Source: Thermococcus paralvinellae
GTDB taxonomy: Archaea > Methanobacteriota_B > Thermococci > Thermococcales > Thermococcaceae
DNA: 64,000 bases
NCBI RefSeq assembly: GCF_000517445.1
Contig: NZ_CP006965.1
Location: 62,001-126,000, forward strand
Reading direction: 5' to 3'
Position numbers and translations under genes: made by a program. A model generated the notes under the pieces. It was not told the origin of the DNA and did no database searches. It saw only the letters and a list, made by a program, of their open reading frames with translations. Numbering within the stretch: the stretch's first letter is position 1; every line of letters begins with the position of its first letter. Shown here in pieces: positions 43,394-52,249 of this stretch.

Positions 43394-45370
43394 ATGATGG
43401 AAATTCCGATCGCGCTCTACTCACTCTCAGCGATTTCCGGTCTGGTTGGGGACTTTAAGCGGAGCATTAAGATTTCGAGCGTCTTATCAGCCATGGCATC
43501 CTTATCCCTCCTGGGCATAGCTGCCCATGCCCTATCCAAGGGGCTTCCCGTTCAGGAGAGCTTTTTGGGCATTCTCCTAATCATAGACAGCCTCTCCCTC
43601 CCGTTCCTGTTCATCATCGCACTGCTCAGCCTCGTGGTTTCAGTATACTCTATCTCTTATATGGAAGTCCACAGAGATACCGGAAGACCCCTAGCATATA
43701 CCCTCCTCTACGGTACGTTTGTGATATCAATGATATTTGTGGCTCTGACGTCAAACCTGCTCTGGTTCGTCTTTTTCTGGGAGATGATGACTCTAACTTC
43801 CTTCGTCTTCGTGAGCTGGAGGGAGCAGGACGCTGGAATTAAATACCTCCTCACGATGCAGCTCGCCAACACGGTGCCCCTCTTCGTAGCCCTCGGCATA
43901 ATCTACTCCGCCACTGGAAGCTTCAGCGTTGATTACGCCACGCTTAAGGAGGTTGCATCTTCCCTTTCTCCAGTCCAGCTCAAGCTGCTCTACGCTATGT
44001 TCCTCGTAACTTTCCTTGCGAAATCTGGAAGCGTGCCCTTCCAGTTCTGGGTACCTGATGCCTACGAGGCAGCTCCCAGCAATATAGCCTCGCTGATGGC
44101 CGGCGTCATGGAGAAGATGGCGGTTTACGGTCTGATAAGGCTCCTCTGCAACGCCCTGCCATGCAGTGAGAGCGTTGGCTACGTTCTCGTCATCGTCGGC
44201 ATACTCACCATGGCCTTCGGAACCCTCTATGCCCTCAGAGAGACCCACGCGAAGAGACTCCTGGCGTACTCAAGCGTTGGACAAATGGGCTACATCTGGT
44301 TCGCGGTGGGCATGGGTATGGTCTTCTTAGCAAAGGGCATGGAGAGCCTGGCCTACTTGGCCTTCCTCGCCGGAGTCTTCCACTCCTTCAATCACACCCT
44401 CTTCAAGGGGCTGCTCTTCCTCATCTCAGGCAACTTCGAGTACTCTACCGGAACCGCTGACCTCAACGAGCTTGGTGGCTTGAGGAGGGCAATGCCGTAC
44501 TCGTCGCTCTTCACCGTCATAGGTGCGCTTTCCCTCGCTGGAGTGCCCCTCTTCAGCGGCTTCCTCTCGAAGTGGATGATTTATCAGGCCGGCTACTACT
44601 CTGGGATTGGCCTCTTTGTCTTTGGCTCGGTGATGGCGGTGTTCATGAGCGCCGTAACCTTGGCGTACTCGCTCAAGTTCTACACTTCTGCCTTTGGAGG
44701 TGAACCGAACGAGAAGACTGAGAACGCTAGGGAAGTCCCGTCGGGCATGCTCCTCGGTGAGGGAATTCTGGCTTTAATCTCACTTGTCATTGGAGTGTTC
44801 CCTGTCATCGCTTATCCACTCTTGACGATTTCGGTGAAGAGAAGCGTTGCCGTTACAATGGGCTCGATATCCACTGACTTTGAGTATTTCTCTCCAATAG
44901 ATCTGCTCCTTGCGGCTTCATTCTTTGCAGTTGCTTCGTACTTTATATTCAGACCAAAGACAGCCAATGTCAAACCCTGGAACGCTGGAGCGCTCTTCCT
45001 GCCGGAGGAGAGGTACGGAGCGAAGGCCAGAGACTATTACAGGCAGTACTTTACTGAGATGGGGAACCTTTACAAGCTTGGAAGTGCTGCTGGCAGGATC
45101 GGAAGGGCCTTTCTCTCTGCCCTGATGTCTATCTACCTCGTTCTTGCCAGGGGCCTCGTCTACACTGGCAGGGAGAAGAAGCGTTCCTTCACCCTCAGTG
45201 AGCTTCGTCATTACAGCGCTAGATACCTAGATGAAGCATTCTTCGCGCCGATAATGGATTTAGTCAAAAACATCGCAGTGCTGGCAGTGGGCATCTCGGT
45301 GTCCATGGACGAGCTCTTCCTAGCTTCAATGCTGACTACGGTGATAATACTCGCTCTCCTGGTGCTGTGA
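43394..45370 (+). CDS. Membrane hydrogenase subunit, HycC/HyfB (NuoL)-like
   Basis: 658 aa, with about 15-16 helices. Contains the antiporter-type core (VFFWEMMTLTSFVFVSW; FLAKSGSVPFQFWVPDAYEAAP; SLMAGVMEKMAVYG) and a long C-terminal part with a last helix, as in NuoL-type lateral-helix subunits. Start 43394 (or adjacent ATG 43397) follows GGTGAT overlapping the preceding stop. Very GC-rich segment. Confidence 0.88.
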   Translation: MMEIPIALYSLSAISGLVGDFKRSIKISSVLSAMASLSLLGIAAHALSKGLPVQESFLGILLIIDSLSLPFLFIIALLSLVVSVYSISYMEVHRDTGRPLAYTLLYGTFVISMIFVALTSNLLWFVFFWEMMTLTSFVFVSWREQDAGIKYLLTMQLANTVPLFVALGIIYSATGSFSVDYATLKEVASSLSPVQLKLLYAMFLVTFLAKSGSVPFQFWVPDAYEAAPSNIASLMAGVMEKMAVYGLIRLLCNALPCSESVGYVLVIVGILTMAFGTLYALRETHAKRLLAYSSVGQMGYIWFAVGMGMVFLAKGMESLAYLAFLAGVFHSFNHTLFKGLLFLISGNFEYSTGTADLNELGGLRRAMPYSSLFTVIGALSLAGVPLFSGFLSKWMIYQAGYYSGIGLFVFGSVMAVFMSAVTLAYSLKFYTSAFGGEPNEKTENAREVPSGMLLGEGILALISLVIGVFPVIAYPLLTISVKRSVAVTMGSISTDFEYFSPIDLLLAASFFAVASYFIFRPKTANVKPWNAGALFLPEERYGAKARDYYRQYFTEMGNLYKLGSAAGRIGRAFLSALMSIYLVLARGLVYTGREKKRSFTLSELRHYSARYLDEAFFAPIMDLVKNIAVLAVGISVSMDELFLASMLTTVIILALLVL

Positions 45371-45380
45371 GGTGATGAGG

Positions 45381-46283
45381 ATGGATTATGTAAGTTTAAT
45401 TGCTGCTCCAATAGTCATTTTCCTCCTTCCTCCACTCCTTGATGGAATAGGACGAAAAATAAAGGCAAGGATTCAATACAGAAGAGGTCCACCAATAATG
45501 CAGACGTTCTACGACCTCGAAAAGCTGCTCAAGCTACCGTCGGTGCTTCCAACTGACAGCCCAATCTTCAGACTGGCCCCATACATAGCCTTGGCATTTG
45601 CCATTACTGGTGGCCTAATGCTTCCCTTCGGAAGTGAGCCTGTGTTAGCTTTTGGAAAGAGCCTCATAGTGTTCTTCTACGTCATGGCGATGGTCAGCGT
45701 AGTGATGATACTTGCTACTTTCTCCGTCCAGAACGCGTTTTCACACATAGGCGGACACAGAGAGGTCATGCTGATACTCTCGATTGAGCCAGTGCTGGCC
45801 GTCGTCTTCGGTGTCCTGGCATTCAAGCTTGGAACGCTCAACGTCGCTAAGATGCCCTTCAGTGCTAGCCTCTCGCTTTCTGTTGTCCTCGCTTACATCC
45901 TGCTGGCTTACGCAGTCTATGTTGAGGGTGGTTTTGTACCATTTGATATAGCCGAGGCAGAGACTGAGATAATTGGAGGGCCTCTCACTGAGTACAGTGG
46001 AAGACTCCTTGGAATATTCAAGTACTCTCTCCTAATAAAGAGGATAGTACTGCTCTGGCTACTATCTTCATTGGTTACGATTCCTGCTTTGGATTTCCTC
46101 GGTATAACCAGCTCTATAGTACTGTTTATTGCCCAACTTGTCATGGCTTTCTTGTTGTATTCACTTGCTGTGGTATTAGAGGCTGCAAATGCTCGTTTGA
46201 GAATTGACCAGGCAGTTTCCCTGAATAAGAAAGTTTTCCTCCTGTCCCTAGTTGTCCTGTTGATAGCATTGGTGGGGTGGTAA
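45381..46283 (+). CDS. Membrane hydrogenase anchor subunit, HycD (NuoH)-like
   Basis: 300 aa, eight helices. The NuoH family motifs are seen: LDGIGRKIKARIQYRRGPP and DLEKLLKLP near the N-terminus, the acidic GGFVPFDIAEAETEIIGG and GPLTEYSGRLLGIFK stretches that contact the hydrogenase module. ATG 45381 with GGTGA five bases upstream; other in-frame starts (45372, 45375) sit in that site. Confidence 0.92.
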   Translation: MDYVSLIAAPIVIFLLPPLLDGIGRKIKARIQYRRGPPIMQTFYDLEKLLKLPSVLPTDSPIFRLAPYIALAFAITGGLMLPFGSEPVLAFGKSLIVFFYVMAMVSVVMILATFSVQNAFSHIGGHREVMLILSIEPVLAVVFGVLAFKLGTLNVAKMPFSASLSLSVVLAYILLAYAVYVEGGFVPFDIAEAETEIIGGPLTEYSGRLLGIFKYSLLIKRIVLLWLLSSLVTIPALDFLGITSSIVLFIAQLVMAFLLYSLAVVLEAANARLRIDQAVSLNKKVFLLSLVVLLIALVGW

Positions 46284-46286
46284 ATC

Positions 46287-48038
46287 ATGGAGTGTAGCGT
46301 GTGTGCGGGTGGATGCAAATCCGCGGAGGTTGAGGATGTTCTTGAGGATGGTCATCTGAGGAGGTTTGTGGAGAAATTCAAAGAATTTATTTTTGAATGT
46401 AAAAAGCTTACAAGAAACCAGTACTTGTTTGTAGTCGATAAGAACGCCCTTCCAGAAATGGTGCTCTACTGGCACAACAACTCTGAGCTAAAAGAGACTC
46501 ACTTCTCGATGGGAATTGGAACTGACGAAAGGAGCATTGCTGGAAAATTTGCATACGCTCCGGTGATAAATGTTACCGTTGAGCCTGGGAATGGAGATAA
46601 GAACTACTGGGTTATCTTGAAGGCATATCTTGACGAAGACAACCCTGAATTTCCCTCAATAGCTGCAGAGCTTCCAGCTGCCCTCTGGGCAGAGAGGGAA
46701 GTTTACGATCTTCTTGGCTTAAACCCTAAAGGTCATCCTGACTTAAGGAGGCTTGTCCTGCCTGAAGACTGGCCTGAGGGTGTTTATCCACTCAGAAAAG
46801 ATCACGACTACAAAGCATCTCCAATGGATACTCCCAAGTGCTATTACAAACCTGGACCACCAGACACTATGACAGTTCCGATAGGCCCTTATCATCTTGC
46901 ACTAGATGAGCCAGCTCACTTTAGAATATTTGTCAAGGGAGAAACAGTAGTTGACGTTGATTACAGGGGATTCTATTCGCATAGAGGAGTTGAAAAGATA
47001 GGAGAGGGAAGACTGACCTACAATCAGGTGCTCTTCATAGCCGAGAGGATATGTGGAATTTGTGGCTTCCAGCACTCGACGAGCTATGCCCAGGCGGTTG
47101 AAAACATAGCCGGCGTTGAAATCCCCGAGAGGGCCATGTACATAAGGACGATAATGCTCGAGCTTGAGAGGATTCACTCACACATGCTCTGGGCTGGTGT
47201 TGCGGCTCACCTGACGGGCTTTGACACGGGATTCATGCACGCTTGGCGCGTCAGAGAGCCTGTTATGTGGCTCGCAGAGAGGCTCACAGGAAACAGGAAG
47301 ACCTACGGAATCAACATCGTCGGAGGAGTTAGGAGGGACTTCCTCGACTACCGCAAGGAGATGATAATGGAGAAGATCAAGGAGCTCAGGAGGCAGGTCG
47401 AAGAGTTCATCGAAATAGCGACCGGTACGGCAACCTTCGTCAAGAGGGCTGAGGGAGTTGGAATTCTGCCGTACAAGGTGGCCAAGGCCTACTCAGTCCT
47501 TGGTCCGAACGGAAGAGCCAGCGGGAGGAACATTGACGTTAGGAGAGACCAGCCCTTCGCGGCATACAAGGATTTGGACTTCAAGGTTCCAGTCTACAAG
47601 GAGGGCGACGTCTTGGCAAGGTTCCTCATCAGGATGGACGAGGTGCTCGAGAGCATCTGGATAATCGAGCAGGCCATTGACCAGATGCCCGGAGGAGACG
47701 TCTTCGTGCCGATAGGAGAGCTCCCAGAGTATGAGGAGGGTCTTGGTTACAGTGAAGCTCCAAGGGGTGAAGTCATCCACTACGTCATGACTGACAAGAA
47801 GAACAAGGTCTACCGCTGGAAGGTTAGAGCCCCGACCTACAACAACCTTCCAGCTGTTCCGGAGATGCTCAAGGGCTACAGCGTTGCCGATGCCCCGCTC
47901 ATCATAGCGAGCATAGATCCGTGCTACTCCTGTACGGAGAGGGTTCAGATAGTGGACGTTGAGACTGGGAAGGCAAAGATCCTGAACGAACAGCAGTTCA
48001 ACATGCTCTCGATAGAGAAGGGCAAGGGGGTGGCCTGA
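46287..48038 (+). CDS. [NiFe] hydrogenase large subunit fused to NuoC-like domain (HycE type)
   Basis: 583 aa. Residues about 20-180 are the 30-kDa (NuoC) domain (ALWAEREVYDLLGLNPKGHPDLRRL); the rest is the group 4 [NiFe] large subunit. Nickel ligands: Cys256 and Cys259 in RICGICGFQH, and Cys546 and Cys549 in DPCYSCTER. Unusually, the extreme N-terminus carries CSVCAGGC (Cys3, 6, 10). Base composition shifts from moderate to high G+C inside this gene at roughly 47080. Evolves H2 with HycG-like partner. Confidence 0.94.
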   Translation: MECSVCAGGCKSAEVEDVLEDGHLRRFVEKFKEFIFECKKLTRNQYLFVVDKNALPEMVLYWHNNSELKETHFSMGIGTDERSIAGKFAYAPVINVTVEPGNGDKNYWVILKAYLDEDNPEFPSIAAELPAALWAEREVYDLLGLNPKGHPDLRRLVLPEDWPEGVYPLRKDHDYKASPMDTPKCYYKPGPPDTMTVPIGPYHLALDEPAHFRIFVKGETVVDVDYRGFYSHRGVEKIGEGRLTYNQVLFIAERICGICGFQHSTSYAQAVENIAGVEIPERAMYIRTIMLELERIHSHMLWAGVAAHLTGFDTGFMHAWRVREPVMWLAERLTGNRKTYGINIVGGVRRDFLDYRKEMIMEKIKELRRQVEEFIEIATGTATFVKRAEGVGILPYKVAKAYSVLGPNGRASGRNIDVRRDQPFAAYKDLDFKVPVYKEGDVLARFLIRMDEVLESIWIIEQAIDQMPGGDVFVPIGELPEYEEGLGYSEAPRGEVIHYVMTDKKNKVYRWKVRAPTYNNLPAVPEMLKGYSVADAPLIIASIDPCYSCTERVQIVDVETGKAKILNEQQFNMLSIEKGKGVA

Positions 48039-48655
48039 TGGCCCAGGCGATTTCGTTCACCGACAGGCTCAAGTTCTGGAAGCGACCAGAGGAAGACGTT
48101 AAGAAGGCTCCCGTCACGACTTCTTATCCTTTTGCTGATATCGAAAAGCCGCCGGAATATAGGGGCATACCCCACATAGACCCTTACCTCTGCATTGGCT
48201 GTGGCGCCTGTGTTAGGGCCTGTCCACCAGATGCGCTCACGATAGAGTGGGACTTCGAGAACGGGAGGAAGAGAATAGTCTTCAACGCCGCGCGCTGCAT
48301 AAGGTGCCACCGCTGCGTCGAGGTTTGTCCAACCGGTGCGATGCAAGGCACAACGAGGTTCGAGATAGCGACGCCGAACAAGGAGGATCTCATTGAGGTC
48401 GTTGACCACAAGCTCTACAGATGCCCGCGCTGTGGGAAGTATGAGGAGTTCACCGAGAGGCAGATACAGAAGATGTTCCAGATTCTTCCAAAGGAAGTTA
48501 TTGACCAGCACGGCATAGCCGAGAGGGCTTTTCTCTGCAGGGAGTGCAGGATGGAGGAGAGTGCTAAGACCTTAGCGGTTCAAGGGTCCTATGCGGATAG
48601 CCTTCTCCTTTCACTCTATCCGAGAGGCTCAAAGGTGATGGGTGAGAGGAGATGA
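48038..48655 (+). CDS. Ferredoxin-like hydrogenase subunit (HycF/NuoI type) with C-terminal zinc-ribbon-like tail
   Basis: 205 aa. Two 4Fe-4S motifs (CIGCGACVRACPPD and CIRCHRCVEVCPTG) link the electron input to the small subunit. A further cysteine set (CPRCGKY and, ~40 residues on, CRECRM) suggests a bound metal or zinc ribbon. The start ATG shares one base with the preceding TGA (TGATG), implying translational coupling. Confidence 0.92.
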   Translation: MAQAISFTDRLKFWKRPEEDVKKAPVTTSYPFADIEKPPEYRGIPHIDPYLCIGCGACVRACPPDALTIEWDFENGRKRIVFNAARCIRCHRCVEVCPTGAMQGTTRFEIATPNKEDLIEVVDHKLYRCPRCGKYEEFTERQIQKMFQILPKEVIDQHGIAERAFLCRECRMEESAKTLAVQGSYADSLLLSLYPRGSKVMGERR

Positions 48656-49452
48656 GCAGGTTGAAGTCCGTTTGGGTCTTCCACGTTGACAGTGGGAGCT
48701 GCAACGGCTGCGACATTGAGATACTCGATGTGCTCACGCCGTACTACGACGCCGAGAGGCTCGGAATAAAGCTCGTGCCGAGTCCAAGACATGCTGATGC
48801 CCTCCTCGTTTCGGGCCCACTCACGAGGCAGACGTACTACGCCGTCAAAGCAGCCTACGAGGCGATGCCGCCGAAGCCGAGGATAGTTGTGGCTATAGGA
48901 ACATGTGCATCGAGCGGTGGGATATTCTACAACGGCTATCCAATCTATAACCCGAATCCAGAGAGGGGAAGCGACAGGCTCAGGACTGGCGGAATAGAGG
49001 TTCTTTTGGCGGAGTACGGGAAAAAGCCCGACATGTACATACCAGGATGCCCACCGAGTCCGGAGGAGATACTATATGGACTGGCTCAGCTTCTCGGCCT
49101 GAAGGAGAAGAAGATGAAGGGCGAGTACTACTACGCAGACGAGATTGAGTTCGTTCTTCCAGAGAGACCGATCGAGGAGAGGATTTACCTGACGCTCAGA
49201 GAATCCCTGAGGCGCGTCGTGGGGTACTTCGACAGGGAGAAGGTTCTCGAGGACTTCATGGCCCTCGTGGAAAAGGCCCAGGAGAGCGAGAACCCGAGGG
49301 AGAGGCTCCACGAGCTAGTCATCGGCTACTTCCTGAGGGAGAAGGACTCCCGTGTGAAGTTCGCGATAAGGTTCCTCGAAAACGAGTACTGGAGGTTGAA
49401 GGATGCCTACGAAAAGAAGCACCTGGCACTTGTTAAAGCTGGTGTACGTTAA
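48652..49452 (+). CDS. [NiFe] hydrogenase small subunit (HycG/NuoB type)
   Basis: 266 aa. Proximal 4Fe-4S ligands: Cys17 and Cys20 (SCNGCDIE), IGTCASSGG, and PGCPPSPEEILYG. No signal peptide or distal clusters, as in group 4 enzymes. A ~100-residue C-terminal charged extension (after ERPIEERIYLTLRESLRR) goes beyond the minimal NuoB fold. ATGA overlap with the previous gene. Confidence 0.94.
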   Translation: MSRLKSVWVFHVDSGSCNGCDIEILDVLTPYYDAERLGIKLVPSPRHADALLVSGPLTRQTYYAVKAAYEAMPPKPRIVVAIGTCASSGGIFYNGYPIYNPNPERGSDRLRTGGIEVLLAEYGKKPDMYIPGCPPSPEEILYGLAQLLGLKEKKMKGEYYYADEIEFVLPERPIEERIYLTLRESLRRVVGYFDREKVLEDFMALVEKAQESENPRERLHELVIGYFLREKDSRVKFAIRFLENEYWRLKDAYEKKHLALVKAGVR

Positions 49453-49708
49453 TCCGCCTTACGTCTCGAAGGCGATGGCACACTTCGCCGGTGACATGGC
49501 TGTGCTGGAAGAGCTGGGGACGCTGAGGGAGAAAACTGTTGAGGTAATCAAGGAAAGCCTTGGGACAAAAAGAGACGAAATAGACCTATCGCTGAGCGAC
49601 CTGATACTGATACCCATGGAAAAGCTGCCCGAGGACGACAGAGAGTTCTTGCTAAAGATTGTTCAGGAGCTTGAGGGAGATGCCAAACTCAAGATAGTGA
49701 GGAGGTGA
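49403..49708 (+). CDS. Small conserved operon protein of unknown function
   Basis: 101 aa, soluble, mixed alpha/beta. Not recognised. Its start overlaps the hydrogenase small-subunit gene by 50 bases in another frame, behind GGAGGTTGAAGG; a shorter form from ATG 49475 (MAHFAGDMAVLEEL) is possible. It sits exactly between the hydrogenase module and the antiporter module, so it may be a linker or assembly factor. Confidence 0.6.
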   Translation: MPTKRSTWHLLKLVYVNPPYVSKAMAHFAGDMAVLEELGTLREKTVEVIKESLGTKRDEIDLSLSDLILIPMEKLPEDDREFLLKIVQELEGDAKLKIVRR

Positions 49709-49712
49709 TAGT

Positions 49713-49997
49713 GTGAGTCTTGAGTCCCAGTTCTTTCTACTTATGAAGTTCGTGATACCAATTTACCTGTTGGCATTCATCCTCTACGCTGTTAGGGCAT
49801 TTAAAGGCCCAACGATAGTAGACATAGTCCTTGCCGTTGACTGTCTGTCCTTTGATGTAGCTGCGTTCATGGCAATTCTTGCGGTTTACTTCAAGAGCGT
49901 TTACTTAGTGAGCGGGGCGATGATTCTAGCGCTCTGGGGCTATTTGCTGGACATTTACATAGCAAAACACTTGGTGAGCAGGGAGGTGGGAGCATGA
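49713..49997 (+). CDS. Mrp-type Na+/H+ antiporter subunit MrpF
   Basis: 94 aa, three membrane helices, with the family segment FKGPTIVDIVLAVDCLS. GTG start behind GGAGGTGAT. First of the antiporter genes that follow in ATGA-type overlaps (F, G, B-like, B, C, E, D). Confidence 0.85.
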   Translation: MSLESQFFLLMKFVIPIYLLAFILYAVRAFKGPTIVDIVLAVDCLSFDVAAFMAILAVYFKSVYLVSGAMILALWGYLLDIYIAKHLVSREVGA

Positions 49998-50347
49998 GCG
50001 TTCTGTTCTACCTTGGGGCAGCCCTCATCGTCATAGGGGCGCTTTGTGACTTGTTTGGTGCTTTGGGTCTGCTCCGCTTCCCTAACTTCTATGTTAGGCT
50101 GCACGCCGCGACCGTGGGCATCATCGGCGGTGCAGCGGTTCCGCTCTTCGGCGTTGCTCTCCTCGCTCTCGGCGCGGACTTCCTGCCGAACAGATATGCT
50201 ATAGCTGGAGCGAGCTTTGTCACTGGTGTCACAGTGCTTCTCGCTTCTCCAGCTGGAAGTCACGCTCTGGCCTACGCCGCTCACAAGGCTAAGCTTGTCC
50301 AGAGGCCAGAGATTGACCATTTGGCAGAGGTGAGAGATGATGATTGA
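49994..50347 (+). CDS. Mrp-type Na+/H+ antiporter subunit MrpG
   Basis: 117 aa, three helices; GLLRFPNFYVRLHAATVG is the MnhG/PhaG signature. ATGA overlap with mrpF. This gene is among the most GC-rich of the window (for example 42 of 60 bases G or C at 50101-50160). Confidence 0.9.
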   Translation: MSVLFYLGAALIVIGALCDLFGALGLLRFPNFYVRLHAATVGIIGGAAVPLFGVALLALGADFLPNRYAIAGASFVTGVTVLLASPAGSHALAYAAHKAKLVQRPEIDHLAEVRDDD

Positions 50348-50594
50348 AATTCATCTGTTAATCCTCAGCCTTGCTCTCATGCTCGGCTTTGTCGCCAGCT
50401 ATCTAGCTGTGACTGAGAAGGATCTGCTCAAAGCGGTCGGATTTTCGGCAGTGCAGGCCATATCTTATGCTATAGTTTTCTACATCCTTATGGCTCCCGA
50501 CATTATCCTCGCCTATATAGCGATAGCCGTGGGAATATATTCAGCTCTGCTCATCTTCGCTATCAGCAAGACCGGGAGGTACGAGGTGGTGTGA
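50337..50594 (+). CDS. DUF4040-type antiporter subunit (MbhD/MrpA-C-terminal-like)
   Basis: 85 aa, three helices, including EKDLLKAVGFSAVQAISYA and MAPDIILAYIAIAVG, the DUF4040 pattern that corresponds to part of MrpA in bacteria and MbhD in archaeal hydrogenases. Start 50337 or 50340; overlaps mrpG by 11 bases. Confidence 0.85.
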   Translation: MMIEIHLLILSLALMLGFVASYLAVTEKDLLKAVGFSAVQAISYAIVFYILMAPDIILAYIAIAVGIYSALLIFAISKTGRYEVV

Positions 50595-51368
50595 ATGAGG
50601 GGCAAAAGCCTCATCACGGCGGTTATAATCCTGACCTTCGCCGCGCTCATGACTTACGCAGTGGTTTCTCTCCAAGTCTTCGGTGAGGGTATTGGAGTTA
50701 GACCCCTTGGCGAGTTCTACCTTGAAAACAGCTATTTCGGGGATTACTCTGCCAGGAGTCCTGAGGTTGTTACCTCAATTCTCTGGGACTACCGTGGCGT
50801 TGACACGCTCTTCGAGACTGCAGTGTTCTTCCTCGCAATAATAGGCAGCCTGACCGTCTTCAGGCTCACCAGGGAGCAGGAGAAGGAAGTCAAGAAGGCT
50901 GAAAGCACTCCAACCGAGTTGACGCCAATAGTGAAGGACGTTACTAAAGTTATCGTTGTTATGATTCTTGCTGTCTCGGCCTCGATTGCTTTGCATGGTC
51001 ACTTAACTCCTGGAGGGGGCTTCCAGGGTGGTTCGGCATTGGCTGTGGCACCACTCCTCATAATAGCGGCATACTCAAAATACACCCTGGAAGGCCACGG
51101 TATGGACAAAACCAGAGCTTTAATCCTTCGTTCCATCGGACTGCTTGGCATAGCCCTGGTTGCTCTGGTTCCACTCCTCAGCGATGGCTTCATCATGCAG
51201 AATCAGCCAATTTTCCCAGCAGAAGTTAATGGTCAATTAATCGGTGGTTCTCTAATCTACTACAACTTTTTCGAGTTCCTCGCAGTTGGCGCTGGATTCA
51301 CGGCGGTGTTCCTCCTCCTAAGCATACCAGAGGAGAAGTTCAAGAAAATCCTGGGGGTGAAGAAATGA
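50595..51368 (+). CDS. MrpB-type antiporter subunit with N-terminal MbhE-like part
   Basis: 257 aa. The first ~100 residues (with the DYRGVDTLFETAVFF motif) match the MbhE-like/MrpA C-terminal piece; the rest is MnhB (HGHLTPGGGFQGGSALA; NFFEFLAVGAGF). It is thus a fusion of two pieces that are separate genes in the Mbh operon. Start directly abuts the previous stop. Confidence 0.88.
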   Translation: MRGKSLITAVIILTFAALMTYAVVSLQVFGEGIGVRPLGEFYLENSYFGDYSARSPEVVTSILWDYRGVDTLFETAVFFLAIIGSLTVFRLTREQEKEVKKAESTPTELTPIVKDVTKVIVVMILAVSASIALHGHLTPGGGFQGGSALAVAPLLIIAAYSKYTLEGHGMDKTRALILRSIGLLGIALVALVPLLSDGFIMQNQPIFPAEVNGQLIGGSLIYYNFFEFLAVGAGFTAVFLLLSIPEEKFKKILGVKK

Positions 51369-51757
51369 GCACTTCAGAGTTTCTGTGGGCTTACCTCTGG
51401 GTCGTCTTACTGCTCACGCTGGCGGTATCGCTGTACGGCATAATCGCTAGACCAAACATGCTGAAGAAAATCATATCGCTCACGATACTCGGTGATGTTG
51501 TTAACGTCATGGTGGTCTTCATAGGCTACCGCTTCACTTATCCAGTGGCCCCGCCGATACTGCCGTCCCTTTCAAAGGAATCCCTCAGTCAGTTTGTGAA
51601 CACTGCCGTTGACCCGCTTCCACAGGCCCTTGTCATAACCGCCGTAGTCATAGGAATGGCCGTGAACATGCTCTTGGCTGTGCTGACGATACAGCTCTAC
51701 CGCCTCTACGGCACGCTCGATGTCAGAGAGATAGCCAAGAGAGGTGGTGAGGAATGA
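51365..51757 (+). CDS. Mrp-type antiporter subunit MrpC (NuoK-like)
   Basis: 130 aa, three helices, with DPLPQALVITAVVIGMAVN, the MnhC/NuoK signature. ATGA overlap with mrpB. Confidence 0.9.
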   Translation: MSTSEFLWAYLWVVLLLTLAVSLYGIIARPNMLKKIISLTILGDVVNVMVVFIGYRFTYPVAPPILPSLSKESLSQFVNTAVDPLPQALVITAVVIGMAVNMLLAVLTIQLYRLYGTLDVREIAKRGGEE

Positions 51758-52239
51758 GGGGTGTCCTTCCAACTGCTTTACTTGTCTTTATCACTTACGT
51801 GCTCTTCACAGGTTCTGCCAGTCCCTACGACCTACTCACAGGTGTGATCGTTGCCATAGGTGTGGGACTGCTAATGGGTAAATACGTCGTCCAAAGCGAC
51901 ACTAAGGCTCTAAATCCAGTGAGGTGGCTCTGGGGAGTCATTTACTTCTTCTGGTACATGCTCGTAGCCGAGACCAAGTCCCACTTGGACGTTATACGCA
52001 GGATAATCACTGGCGACTACAATCCTGGAATAGTTAAGGTTCCCGTTGATGTCGAGACGAGCTACGCGAAAACGCTCATCGCCAACTCAATAACCAATAC
52101 GCCGGGAACATATGTGGTTGACATGGATGAGAATTATCTCTACGTGCACTGGATTGACGTAGCAACTGAAGATCCCGAAAAGGCAAGAAAGGAAATATCC
52201 GCTGACTTTGAGAGATTTGCAAAGAGAATACTGGAGTGA
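51754..52239 (+). CDS. Mrp-type antiporter subunit MrpE
   Basis: 161 aa. Two or three N-terminal helices and a cytosolic domain with SITNTPGTYVVDMDENYLYVHW-like strand typical of MnhE (LIANSITNTPGTYVV). ATGA overlap with mrpC. Confidence 0.9.
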   Translation: MRGVLPTALLVFITYVLFTGSASPYDLLTGVIVAIGVGLLMGKYVVQSDTKALNPVRWLWGVIYFFWYMLVAETKSHLDVIRRIITGDYNPGIVKVPVDVETSYAKTLIANSITNTPGTYVVDMDENYLYVHWIDVATEDPEKARKEISADFERFAKRILE

Positions 52240-52249
52240 GGTGAGAGGC

